Positions 1 through 8,598 are shown, counted from the first letter of the stretch. The stretch is 60,974 nucleotides of DNA from Halothiobacillus sp. (GCA_024636015.1 JAGXHU010000047.1:1-60974), one strand, 5' to 3'. Numbers and translations are program-made. Notes: generated by a model from the letters alone, not told the origin.

Positions 1-2
1 CC

Positions 3-110
3 GTCACACTCGTCTCGGGCGATCAACAATGGCGGGTGCCTTACGGCCTTCTGCACAGAATCATTGATATTGTTGATGCAACCTCAATCCAGGGCAAGAT
101 CACCCGCTGA
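3..110 (+). CDS. C-terminal end of an unidentified protein (cut by window edge)
   Basis: An open frame enters from the left edge and stops at TGA 108-110. Its 35 residues contain a stretch reading WRVPYGLLHRIIDIVDA, which looks like ordinary protein sequence. The family was not recognised. The frame overlaps the last 70 bases of the helicase gene on the opposite strand, so the two genes converge with an antisense overlap, or one of the two ends is not real. Seen: the open frame and its stop. Inferred: that it is a gene at all. Confidence 0.35.
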   Translation, partial: VTLVSGDQQWRVPYGLLHRIIDIVDATSIQGKITR

Positions 111-3100
111 CATTGGCAAGGTGGAGCGGCTGGACGCATACGGATGAGTATTGAGGCCGATCGGTTCAGCGTCCCAGTTTCGAGGGCGGGGGCGACCAAA
201 CCAAGCTCGTGCTCATCGAGCGGGAAGTCCCCGATGGTGTCGCCGTTGGCGGCCGCACGAACGCGGATGGCCTCCACTGCCCAGGGCAAACGGTAGACGA
301 GTCCACCTTCGATAAACTGGAGCGTATCCGACTCATATCCCGTCGAAATGATGGCGAGAGGCTGGCCGAGGAGCCATGCTCTGAGGATGTCACGCCAGTT
401 GTCCGGCATGGGGTCGGGTATGAACGGATAGAAGGTGAAAACCTGCTCTGCGATGCTCGTAATGGCAGCGATTGTCGCTTCGGCATCATTGTCGAGGATG
501 CTGGCATTAGCCCGAACCAAGAGAAAATTGACATTTGCAGAGATGGCGTCCAGGGCATGTCCAGTCGTTAAACCGACACCAGCCAGGAAATAGCCCCGGC
601 GCTGCGCTGCGTTCGACTGACTCCATATGTGCTGGCTGCGCGAAACGAGGCCAGCCTTGAGAACCTGCTGCATCCGCTCATTTCGCCGTAATAGGCGGCG
701 GTGCCAGAGAGATGACTGGAGGATGTCATCAAGCGCGGTCTCAATCCCATCATCCGGGATATCATTTTCGCCGATCAGGCTGAGGATCGCTGTGTCGAGC
801 GTCGCGATATGACGCTCCCAGTCGGCAAGGGCCCGCTCGCGGTCCTCGGGCTTTTCGTAAGCGATTTCGGGGAAGGTCCACGCCTCGGCATTGTTGACGA
901 CATACTCCACAAGCTGGTCAAAATCTCCACCGATGGAAGCCTTCATGCGACCTAGCAGCGCTACCACCAACTGCACTAGCCCACTTTCCATATCGCGCGC
1001 GCCGAGGTCATTGATGAGGGATTCCCAGTTACGCCGTTTCTTCGCGATGTCGTCGAACATGGGGAAAAGGACGATACCTTCCACGTCGACATAGGCCCGC
1101 CCGGCTCGACCGATGACGTTCTTAAATTCTGGGGACTCGATCCGTTCGCCGAAGCGGTGGAGGGAGTGCATGATGACGGCCGTAGCCGATAGGTTGAGGC
1201 CCTGCGCCAGCGTGGGGGAAGAGATAGTGACTTTGAGAATGTTGTCGCGCAGCAGGCGCTCAACTTCCTTGCGATAGGCAGTAGGCAGCGCACCATGATG
1301 CAACGCGACGCCGAGGCGAAGGCATTTAAGGATGGCGCTGTTCGGCCCGAGCCATTCCTCGCCGAGCGTGATCGCGGTGTTCAGTTCCACTGGGTCGACC
1401 TCAAGTAATGAGCGAAGCGCGCCCCGCTCATGGAGATCGACGACTAAGTCGGCGTACGGCTCGACGCTGCGTCGTTCCGGACAGAAGATGAGGACGGTCT
1501 GCCGATCCTCGACAAGCCGCCAAGCCGTCGCGAGGCAAAGTTCGCGTTGGCCACTCGGGAAGAGCTTCCTTCGACGAGGTTTAGGCGGTTCCCAGGTCGG
1601 CGGCACTACTCCCGTGAGAAATCGCTGGACCCAAGGGCGTTCGTCACCAATACGTAAATTCAGACGCGCGTTGGGGGTGGGCCAAACCACCTCTCCAAAC
1701 CACAGCCGGGTCGGTCGCCAGTTATGCTTGATCAGGCCGCCGGGGTGATCTCGCCGCAGCCATCCCGCAAAGTCATCAAGCTGTTCGCCATCGGGCAAGA
1801 TCGCCGAGAGGCACACGACCCGACGTTCGTGCGCATCCGCGCGACGAAGCAGTCGCTGGATTTGCACCTCATAGCGAATCTCACGCTCGTTGAGCCCGAT
1901 CATATGACCTTCATCGAAGACGAGCAGGCCGACGTCATCAAGGAGAGAAGGATCGTTACGAAGAGCGAAATCGATCTTCTCTGGCGTCGCGACCACGATG
2001 TCACGTTCCCGGATAGCATCGTCATCGAAGCCACTCACCCCGATACTGCCGTAGAGTGCCGAGATTGTCTTGCCGAGCGGACCAAAGGTTCTCTGCAGGG
2101 TCGTCTCCGTCTGGGCCGACAATGCGCGTAAAGGCGTGATGAAGACGACGCGTTTGCCGCCGGCTAAGCAGCGTAGGATGCACAGCTCAGCGATGCGTGT
2201 TTTACCGGCGCTGGTGGGCAGCGAGACCACTAGGTCATCGGATTGATCGACGGCGCGGGACGCCGCTTCGATCTGGGATGGCCACAGGTCAACTTCGGCC
2301 TTCGGCCGCTGTTGCAGCACAGCTATAAATAGTTCGCGAAGCCGCGGCCAGTCAGACGCTTCGCCGCCCGTGGTCTGAAGTGGGACCTTCTCGTGGAAGG
2401 TGTTTGACCAGAGGTCTGGCAGGAGGTGGATCGCGATGCGATGCGCCCACCATTGCGGCAGCATGTTCAACTCACTACAGATTGTGAGACTTGTCCGAAG
2501 CCGCTCCAAGGCTTGTTCAAGGAGCGGCCGCTCGCCGCGTTCCAGTGCGAGGAGGAACAGGGACATGGCTCCCATGAAGGCGTCGGTCAGTGCAATGTCG
2601 AGACCGTCGAAGAGGAAGTCATTGTTGTCATTTTCTAGATCAGCCCCGCCCCCAGCTTGATCGAGATTAGCTTGGATAGCGCTAGTGATTAGCTCATCGC
2701 TGCCTTCACCCGAAGCGCGGTAGTCGAGCACGTTGGCGTGTAGATCGCGGAAGTTCCGTCGCATCAACTGGGCAAGTACTCGTTCGATGGGCGAAAAATT
2801 TTCATCGGCTTCGACGATCGCGAGCAGAGAGTAAGCGCGTGCCGAGAGATGGGCGAGATGATAACTAGCCGCTGCCATGATGAAGTGGAAGTCGCGATCG
2901 ACCTCCTGAGGCTTGCCCTTGGCTATGACTGCCTCTAGGGCAGCGGCTGCGTGTTCGAAGGCAATCCGCGCTTGTGAGTCGCCGTCGCCATGCTCCCGCA
3001 GCCGAAGGCCGAGCCCGAGAAGGGCGTAGCCATAGGAATATAGGTCGTAGCTGAGTTGAGGTGCGAATGCTGGTGCGTCTGACGGGAGCACTCCATCTCG

Positions 3101-3208
3101 CCATATTATCGCTCGGGCCTGACCGCGAGCGATAAGACGTCCACGAAAGCCGACCCTTGTTGCTTCGGCGATAGCTGCAGCGATTGCCTCAGCTGCTGTT
3201 GGCGTCAT
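41..3208 (-). CDS. hamB: HamB-like superfamily 2 helicase, Hachiman defence
   Basis: 1055 residues. An alpha-helical N-terminal region (about 1-300) precedes a Ski2-like helicase core. Motif I is PTSAGKT (331-337), motif Ia lies in TPLRALS (359-365), motif II is DEGH (432-435), motif III is SAI (469-471) and motif VI is GRAGR (700-704). A helical C-terminal region follows. In Hachiman systems HamB is the ATP-dependent DNA sensor that restrains and then releases the nuclease HamA. The start overlaps the end of hamA by 20 bp, so the two are translationally coupled. The last 30 or so residues look atypical and overlap another frame, so the natural C-terminus may differ. A generic defence helicase is the alternative reading. 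Confidence 0.75.
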   Translation of the reverse strand: MTPTAAEAIAAAIAEATRVGFRGRLIARGQARAIIWRDGVLPSDAPAFAPQLSYDLYSYGYALLGLGLRLREHGDGDSQARIAFEHAAAALEAVIAKGKPQEVDRDFHFIMAAASYHLAHLSARAYSLLAIVEADENFSPIERVLAQLMRRNFRDLHANVLDYRASGEGSDELITSAIQANLDQAGGGADLENDNNDFLFDGLDIALTDAFMGAMSLFLLALERGERPLLEQALERLRTSLTICSELNMLPQWWAHRIAIHLLPDLWSNTFHEKVPLQTTGGEASDWPRLRELFIAVLQQRPKAEVDLWPSQIEAASRAVDQSDDLVVSLPTSAGKTRIAELCILRCLAGGKRVVFITPLRALSAQTETTLQRTFGPLGKTISALYGSIGVSGFDDDAIRERDIVVATPEKIDFALRNDPSLLDDVGLLVFDEGHMIGLNEREIRYEVQIQRLLRRADAHERRVVCLSAILPDGEQLDDFAGWLRRDHPGGLIKHNWRPTRLWFGEVVWPTPNARLNLRIGDERPWVQRFLTGVVPPTWEPPKPRRRKLFPSGQRELCLATAWRLVEDRQTVLIFCPERRSVEPYADLVVDLHERGALRSLLEVDPVELNTAITLGEEWLGPNSAILKCLRLGVALHHGALPTAYRKEVERLLRDNILKVTISSPTLAQGLNLSATAVIMHSLHRFGERIESPEFKNVIGRAGRAYVDVEGIVLFPMFDDIAKKRRNWESLINDLGARDMESGLVQLVVALLGRMKASIGGDFDQLVEYVVNNAEAWTFPEIAYEKPEDRERALADWERHIATLDTAILSLIGENDIPDDGIETALDDILQSSLWHRRLLRRNERMQQVLKAGLVSRSQHIWSQSNAAQRRGYFLAGVGLTTGHALDAISANVNFLLVRANASILDNDAEATIAAITSIAEQVFTFYPFIPDPMPDNWRDILRAWLLGQPLAIISTGYESDTLQFIEGGLVYRLPWAVEAIRVRAAANGDTIGDFPLDEHELGLVAPALETGTLNRSASILIRMRPAAPPCQCQRVILPWIEVASTISMILCRRP

Positions 3209-3968
3209 TGATTACTCGGTCATAGACTGCGCCGATGAAGTTGGCGTGATCCTCTACTTGCAGGCCGACCCCCCATTGAGTGATCGGCCCAGAATAGGCA
3301 TGAAGGGAAGCGTGAAGCAGTGTTTCTGGCGCATTGCCGGAAAAAGTAAAAAGTAGATGCTGGACGTTCCGGGCTGTAATGCCTTGCTTGAGCAGTGCGG
3401 TGTCGATCTCGTCGGCGAGTGGTCTATTTCCCAACTCAAATAGGCGCGCCGAGATGAAAGAAAGGGCATGGAAAGATGGTAGGCCATCATCTTTATCTAA
3501 GGCAGCACGGGCTTCGGTGAGAACTTGAGTAGTTAGCCTGACTCGGCTCTTTGCTTCTGTCTTCAGGAAGTGAAGTTGCTGGGTTTGAGTATCTTGAAAA
3601 ATACCGATGACATCTTCGCCACGCATCGCCATGTTGCGATGGTCTTTCCAACGCAGACGCTTGACCGGAGTGCGATAGCTGCCGCTATACGTATTGATCC
3701 ACTCAGTCGCATAGATCTCGCCGAGATCGCCAGAACGGATAGCCTTGGTTGTCGGAAGTTTGCCCTCAATCAGCGCGGCGGCTGCCGGTTTGCCGAGAAG
3801 GTTGAGTGCGTGCGCGACATGCTCTTCCAACGCGTAGTGTCCAGGGACGATGGCTGCCGTTGCCTGAACACCAGTCGGAATGTTGTTGTCCTGGGCGGTC
3901 ATTACTTCGAGTTTGTGGCTCCCTAACAGCTGTCTGGAGAAATCGCACCAAGTGTTGAACTGAGCCAT
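3189..3968 (-). CDS. hamA: HamA-like nuclease (DUF1837-type), Hachiman defence
   Basis: 259 residues with a PD-(D/E)xK arrangement: GEIYATE (E84), a basic strand RLRWK (K108), GEDVIG (D119) and TEAK (E138, K140). This spacing is the one expected of the DUF1837 fold used by HamA, the DNase effector of Hachiman, which is held inactive by HamB and released on DNA damage. The gene lies between the Mrr-like gene (14 bp upstream) and hamB (20-bp overlap), the canonical hamA-hamB order. Family membership was judged from motifs and context, not from a profile search. Confidence 0.7.
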   Translation of the reverse strand: MAQFNTWCDFSRQLLGSHKLEVMTAQDNNIPTGVQATAAIVPGHYALEEHVAHALNLLGKPAAAALIEGKLPTTKAIRSGDLGEIYATEWINTYSGSYRTPVKRLRWKDHRNMAMRGEDVIGIFQDTQTQQLHFLKTEAKSRVRLTTQVLTEARAALDKDDGLPSFHALSFISARLFELGNRPLADEIDTALLKQGITARNVQHLLFTFSGNAPETLLHASLHAYSGPITQWGVGLQVEDHANFIGAVYDRVINDANSS

Positions 3969-3982
3969 GTTTTTAGTCTCGG

Positions 3983-4861
3983 TCAGGTAGCAAAGAGATC
4001 GCGGACGCGAGCGAAGGGCGAACCGGTTTCGGCGGCACGGCGAATCTTGCGTTCTAGGACCTGTGTAAGCGGGATCTCTCGTTCCAGCATTTCATAGAGG
4101 TCGAGGCCGTCCATGCAAATAACACGCTTGCCCCGCCCGAAGGCCGAGAGACCGTCATCGCTGAAGCCACTATTACTGACGAAGAGACCACGAGTCCACG
4201 CAGCTTTTTGCTCGATCTTGCCATGGAAGGTATGCAATTCCCCGACGCCTATAGGCTGACCGTGCCACTTCGCTTCAAGCAGGTAAATATCGCCCCCAAG
4301 CTGGAAACTTCCATCAATTTGTTCACCTCGAAGCCGGAAAGGAGCGTGGGCAGCGAGTCCAAACGCTTCGAACAAGCTCTTGAGAAAGCCCTCGAATGCA
4401 TAACCGCGCGCCTGTGGACTTAGAGATGCAACCTGCAGAAGATCCGCTTTGATTTTCGCTATCTTCTGTCGATCAACCGTGCTTGTGGTTGGATTGGCTG
4501 CCGCCGGTCGCGAATTGGTGCCGACTGAAAGTCGATGGATTAGCTCTTGATAACGGTCCTCGGCATTGATGACTGGATCCTTGCCGCCGGTACGAACGAG
4601 ATGCTCAGAACGGTGTTCCCAGAGCGCCGTGAGGACTTCAATCGCAGTAGCGTCATTGCAGTATTGCAGGAAGTAACGCAGGCGCTTCCCCTTGGAGCGA
4701 CCATTCACCGCGTATTTTGGATCGTCTATGTTGACCTTCAGCTCGGATGCGAAAAAATCCGAGAAGCTGGCGTCGGAGAAGTCCAGCACGTAACCAGAAC
4801 CTCGAACGAAGTCGACGAGGTCATCTATTAAGCGAAGGTCTACAGATCGAATCGAGCTAAT
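3983..4861 (-). CDS. Mrr-like restriction endonuclease, probable ATT start
   Basis: The C-terminal half is an Mrr-type PD-(D/E)xK nuclease domain: GYAFEGFLKSLF, then IDG, then LEAKW with the E-x-K pair, and a following helix rich in Q and K. Enzymes of this family cut foreign or modified DNA. The first GTG (4789) gives 268 residues, but 24 more codons upstream read as convincing protein (LIDDLVDFVRGSGY). That stretch runs back to an ATT at 4861 with GGAG eight bases before it, and there is no ATG, GTG or TTG between. The start drawn here is therefore ATT, either a rare start or a mutated ATG. It is the first gene of the mrr-hamA-hamB cluster, so it may be an accessory Hachiman gene. Confidence 0.65.
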   Translation of the reverse strand: MSSIRSVDLRLIDDLVDFVRGSGYVLDFSDASFSDFFASELKVNIDDPKYAVNGRSKGKRLRYFLQYCNDATAIEVLTALWEHRSEHLVRTGGKDPVINAEDRYQELIHRLSVGTNSRPAAANPTTSTVDRQKIAKIKADLLQVASLSPQARGYAFEGFLKSLFEAFGLAAHAPFRLRGEQIDGSFQLGGDIYLLEAKWHGQPIGVGELHTFHGKIEQKAAWTRGLFVSNSGFSDDGLSAFGRGKRVICMDGLDLYEMLEREIPLTQVLERKIRRAAETGSPFARVRDLFAT

Positions 4862-4872
4862 GAACCTTACTC

Positions 4873-5136
4873 CTAGTCAGTGACGGTAACGTAATGAGAC
4901 CATCGGCACATTGTTCCTGAATCGTCTACATACTGGCAAATATTTCGCCGAAGGAAGATGATGGCCCTTGCCGGACGCGGGCTGCCAAACAGCAGGTATA
5001 TCCGCTTCCACTTATTGAGCAGTAACCAGCCGCGAGTGCTCCGAGCGCCCTCGTTGGGCGGAAGCGCCGGTGTACCAGCCTCGGCCTCCTTCAGGATCTT
5101 GAATATCTGTGTCTCGCTGTATCTCGTAGTCTTCAC
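4873..5136 (-). pseudogene. Remnant of an IS3-family transposase orfA
   Basis: The first 23 codons read MKTTRYSETQIFKILKEAEA and continue as GTP, which matches the start of IS3-family OrfA helix-turn-helix proteins. The frame then departs from the family, although a possible YKW-like trace (NKWK) remains. No orfB and no terminal inverted repeats were found nearby, so this is a dead fragment left by an insertion upstream of the Hachiman cluster. Confidence 0.6.
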
Positions 5137-5278
5137 GGGAGAACTCCGAATTCATTGTGGAAAATTCTACTACCGTGTGCCGCTATTTCTTGGGGGGATT
5201 ACAGTAACAGCTTCGGCTCAGGGGCACTAAAGTTAGAAGTGCGGCTGAGTTTGAAACGCGCTGATCGAGCTTAACTGT

Positions 5279-5560
5279 GTGTCTGTGAATTCGGGGGAAG
5301 CCCAGTTCCGCGTCGAGGTCAAGGCCACGGCGGGAAATGATGAAATGTTCACGCTGGGATCGTCAGAGATCCGCTTGGCGATGGAAATTGGTGCCAAGGG
5401 GAAGCGACGGGGGGAAATATTCATCTTGGTTCACGTCAAAAACGCATTGTCTCCACAGCCCACCACCGTGGTGCTACCAAACCCATATGACCCAAAGCAC
5501 ACAGGGTTGTTTAGCATCGAAGAGGCTGATGCACGGGTTCGTTACAGGGCTTGCATCTGA
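5279..5560 (+). pseudogene. C-terminal fragment of a DUF3883-like protein
   Basis: A short frame whose sequence RVEVKATAGNDEMFTLGSSE resembles the core of the DUF3883 (NO VEIN C-terminal) domain: an E-V-K motif followed by a glycine turn and F-T-L-x-x-x-E. A strand pair (EIFILVHVKNALS) comes after it. DUF3883 is usually the C-terminal domain of large proteins, many of them defence helicases. Here nothing convincing precedes it, so it is probably the tail of a deleted gene. A small free-standing gene starting at GTG 5279 cannot be excluded. Confidence 0.45.
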
Positions 5561-5622
5561 AGTCTTCGTGAATTGCCGCTCCATTTCTCAGAAATCAGCA
5601 GTCTTTTGGCCCAGAAATTACC

Positions 5623-6990
5623 ATGGATTATATGCAACTTCGTAACCTGCTTGAATCTTTGTTAATCGACCTAAAAGATGCCAGCACGCACACTATGCTG
5701 CCGATTCTTTGCGAGGAATTAGGACTGCCTGCGCCTACTGCCGATGGTTCTAAACGCGAACGCCTGACGGCCAGCTTCAACGCGCTCGCGGACACGGAAC
5801 TGCCAGCCGTTGCCCGCAAACTACTTGAGCGCCATCCACCCAATGCCACCATGCGGAACCAGATACAGGACATCCTCTGGAGCAACAGTTCGTACCCGCC
5901 GATTCCGAAACGATATCGGCGCGAGGTCGCACTCAGGCTCAATAGCGAAGAACTGTATGGGGATGCCCGCAGGTTCGACGAATTACTTGAGTGTCTTTGG
6001 ATTTTGGATGCCGACAATTGGACGATTCTGCTTGGCGGAAAACCAAGGGGATTGCGCGCTGAAATCCAACAGCATGTCCATCGCAACCCTGAGGACTGGC
6101 CTGCAGAGGTTCTGTTCGACCAATTGGGTGCATATGACGCATCCGACAGGCGCTTCGCTCTATTTCTTGAGGGACTCGCCTCGGCCGATGTCCGTCCTGA
6201 CGAGGCCGCACAACACCATTTCGTAGCTTGCGTTAACGAACCACTGCGCAATTGTGGTGTCGAGTTGCGCGAGACCGGTTCTGAAGGCGGTTACCCGACC
6301 TTCTCCCTAGTCTCACTGCATGCAGCGACCAAGGGCCGCCCAAAGAATCTTATCTTCGCCTCGCCCTACAAACCCGACCTGCGCTTTCGCGATGCCTTGG
6401 ACAACGATGTCGAGATCGTCTCCAATGCAGACAAGGTGCTCGTATATGATCGGAGCATCGGCAACGATGGGCTATGTTGGAATGATTTGCAGCAGTGGTG
6501 GAGTGAAACAAGGCAGATCGCCGACGCCACCATGGCCAAAAACACCTTGTACAGGCGTCTCAGAGCTAGCTTGCCAGGCAACTCCCCGCCGCAAATGCTG
6601 TTTTTCGAAGCTTTCTTCGAGGGTTTTAGTAGTGCTGTGCCGCAATTGCCGGCACTGCTGCCTGAAGTTTGGTTGCACTGGGATCCACGGACTGTCAAAG
6701 AGCGGGGGCCGGATGCCCTCCTGCGGTTTCGCATGGACTTCCTGCTTTTGTTACCGCAGGGTGTGCGGGTCGTCATTGAGGTGGACGGGAAGCATCATTA
6801 CGCATATGCCTCTGGCAGTGCCGATGTGCGTCGCTATGCGCAGATGGTCCAAGCCGACCGAGAGCTCAAACTCGCTGGCTATGAAGTCTTTAGATTCGGA
6901 GCAGCGGAATTACAGGTTCCAACAGCGAAGTCGAACGTTAAAGCCTTTTTTGAGGCTCTGTTCAAACGCTACGGCGTTCCAATGGATTGA
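5623..6990 (+). CDS. AbiJ-like protein with C-terminal PD-(D/E)xK nuclease
   Basis: 455 residues. Residues 1-100 resemble AbiJ N-terminal domains (short helices around LRNLLESLLIDLKDA and LPILCEELGL). Residues 360-445 form a DUF559/Vsr-like nuclease: RMDFLLLLP (D372), then IEVDGKHHY (E386, D388, K390), and LAGYEVFRFGAAEL at the end. The middle section (100-340) is unassigned. Proteins of this build are abortive-infection effectors in other bacteria. The gene is transcribed alone, away from the Hachiman cluster. Nuclease activity and the defence role are inferred from the motifs. Confidence 0.6.
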   Translation: MDYMQLRNLLESLLIDLKDASTHTMLPILCEELGLPAPTADGSKRERLTASFNALADTELPAVARKLLERHPPNATMRNQIQDILWSNSSYPPIPKRYRREVALRLNSEELYGDARRFDELLECLWILDADNWTILLGGKPRGLRAEIQQHVHRNPEDWPAEVLFDQLGAYDASDRRFALFLEGLASADVRPDEAAQHHFVACVNEPLRNCGVELRETGSEGGYPTFSLVSLHAATKGRPKNLIFASPYKPDLRFRDALDNDVEIVSNADKVLVYDRSIGNDGLCWNDLQQWWSETRQIADATMAKNTLYRRLRASLPGNSPPQMLFFEAFFEGFSSAVPQLPALLPEVWLHWDPRTVKERGPDALLRFRMDFLLLLPQGVRVVIEVDGKHHYAYASGSADVRRYAQMVQADRELKLAGYEVFRFGAAELQVPTAKSNVKAFFEALFKRYGVPMD

Positions 6991-7352
6991 CACATGCGAA
7001 TTCATCCGCAATTGAGAATGACCCGGGATCCTTCGTGTTAATCATGCCAGGCTGCCAAGCAGTTTTGCGGAGTATTAAACTATCGGATCATTCGACCGCG
7101 ATCACATTTGTCCATGGGGCCGGTGAAACTCTTAGGCGGGTACGGCGGAAAAACTTTCGATGTGGTGCTGAAACAGTCCAGCGATTGACCTCGCAAGCAA
7201 ACCAGGCAGCGGCTACAGATGCCAAGCAAAAGGGGATTGAGAAGCAGGTCGATGCGCTGGACTAATGACGACAGGCTACCCTCAAGTTTTCCTGTGTTGC
7301 CAGCCACGGGGCCGAACTAGCATCTTGTTCTGACGGGGACGAATCCAGAGAA
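6991..7352. other. Gene-free stretch
   Basis: After the AbiJ-like gene no frame in this stretch has recognisable protein content. A 92-codon frame (6987-7265, plus) and a 75-codon frame (7080-7307, minus) overlap each other and look random. The stretch is the left end of a decayed zone reaching to about 8.5 kb. Confidence 0.5.
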
Positions 7353-7398
7353 CCACAGGTTTCCTGTGGGTAGTTATAGCCTGATATCGCTATAACTA
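7353..7398. repeat. Two adjacent palindromes upstream of an antitoxin relic
   Basis: The first is a 7-bp inverted repeat with a 3-base loop (CCACAGG, TTT, CCTGTGG; 7353-7369). The second is a perfect 10-bp inverted repeat with an 8-base loop (TAGTTATAGC / GCTATAACTA; 7371-7398). They lie 107 bp before the start of the truncated antitoxin gene. HTH antitoxins commonly repress their own promoter through palindromes of this kind, so these may be its old operators. This is inference from position and symmetry. Confidence 0.5.
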
Positions 7399-7504
7399 TA
7401 TATAGCTGACTAGATCTATGGACAATACTACGGGATCGCCCAGACTGCTCTTGATGCTTTGGGTTAATCTAAGTAAGCAAAGCCCCGAAAGTGAGGAGCA
7501 ATAA

Positions 7505-7702
7505 ATGAGCATAGAGACCAAATCCATGCACATCACCCCTGCCAGCGGCAACGTGTTCGCTGATCTGGGTTTTGAATCGAAAGAGGCCGCAGAGATGAAG
7601 GCCGAATCACAACGCATCATCTTTGAAAAGCAGGCAATCAAGGACTGTCTTATGACCGAAATGGCAGTGGGGACTGAAGCGAAGCAACACAGGCAAACCT
7701 GA
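7505..7702 (+). pseudogene. Truncated HigA-like (XRE) antitoxin
   Basis: 65 codons, with a ribosome binding site (GAGGAG) just before the ATG. The N-terminus (HITPASGNVFADLGFESKEA) is the standard leader of a small XRE-family antitoxin of HigA type, in which a DNA-binding HTH follows at about residue 60. Here the frame stops at RQT, exactly before the HTH, so the DNA-binding part is missing. No toxin gene was recognised next to it. This is a relic of a toxin-antitoxin module. Confidence 0.6.
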
Positions 7703-7817
7703 GTGGTGGAAAACGACAGATCTGAGAAAGCCTTACGGAATAACTCTGAAGTCACAGGCCGTCTGTGATCATGGTTCGCTTCTCGGGCAGAAAGCGTCAC
7801 CGCTCATATGACCGGTG

Positions 7818-7917
7818 TTCGGCCATTGCTGACCGTCGCCTTCGCGAGAATTCGATTGATTATGAGTGACCGCTTTGCGGCAAGCAATTCGCAAAGTTCT
7901 ACAGTCACTGTGTGCCA
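7818..7917 (+). repeat. Long inverted repeat, left copy
   Basis: These 100 bp recur in reverse complement at 17017-17116 with only three mismatches. The repeat contains internal symmetry (GCGGCAAGCAATTCGC) but no clear reading frame. The flanking sequence (7703-8335) has no recognisable gene; it includes two imperfect 12-mers of the form GTGCT(T/A)CGCTAT at 8267 and 8285. Confidence 0.85.
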
Positions 7918-8335
7918 TGAACAGTCGGCCAGGTTGATGACTATGAAGGTCAGCTACTCAGCCCATAACAGCCGGTCACAAACTTGTCTGGGGCCTGTCA
8001 AAATTCATGAGCTGAGTCCGAAATTGGAAGACTGTCACTAAAAGTCAAAGCTTGGCCAGTTTGCTGATACTGGATGATTTTGGCCCCGTCCTCCATGCAG
8101 TATTTAGGGAAATCATCTATCGGCATATTCAAAACTCATCCCAGCTGTATTCGCGGCCTGATGAACAACTCGACAAACCTCATCTTCGTAAAAAGTCTGA
8201 AGGAAACACTGCACGGATTTTCTTCTCAGTGCTGGGGAAAAATCGGTCGATTATCCATTGTTTGGAGTGCTTCGCTATTTTGGTGTGCTACGCTATCCTA
8301 AAATGAGGTCCCTTAATAAAGAAGTGGAGTCTGTC

Positions 8336-8532
8336 TTGCAAAAAGATTTGCCGCGCTTCGTTAGCCGCCTCACCAAAAATTCCACGGGCTTATTCTTGCC
8401 GGTGGCCGTGGTTCCCGCCTGAAACAATTAACCGACTGGCGCGCCAAGCCCGCTGTACCCTTCGGAGCCAAGTTCCGCATTATCGACTTCCCGCTGTCCA
8501 ATTGCAGCCACTGGCTGAAAAAAAAATCCTAA
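8336..8532 (+). pseudogene. glgC: Frameshifted 5' fragment of glgC
   Basis: This is the start of ADP-glucose pyrophosphorylase, which makes ADP-glucose for glycogen. A TTG-initiated frame reads [14 protein letters not shown]. One base is then missing (near 8387), and the next frame continues with [20 protein letters not shown] and then [15 protein letters not shown], the nucleotide-binding N-terminus of GlgC. Similarity ends at 8505 and a stop follows at 8530. The other 350 or so residues are absent. Its end lies about 90 bp from the stop of the convergent GGDEF/EAL gene, so an insertion or deletion has removed the rest. Confidence 0.85.
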
Positions 8533-8598
8533 AACGGGTGCGCCTGCCTGTTTTCGAGGCGAAGCTAGCCCGCGCCCCAATTCTCAAAGCATTCAATT

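Noticed and set aside
8052..8306. Possible IstB relic (LLILDDFG)
   Set aside because: Only about eight residues resemble the IstB Walker B segment and the rest does not follow the family. No istA or IS ends were seen.
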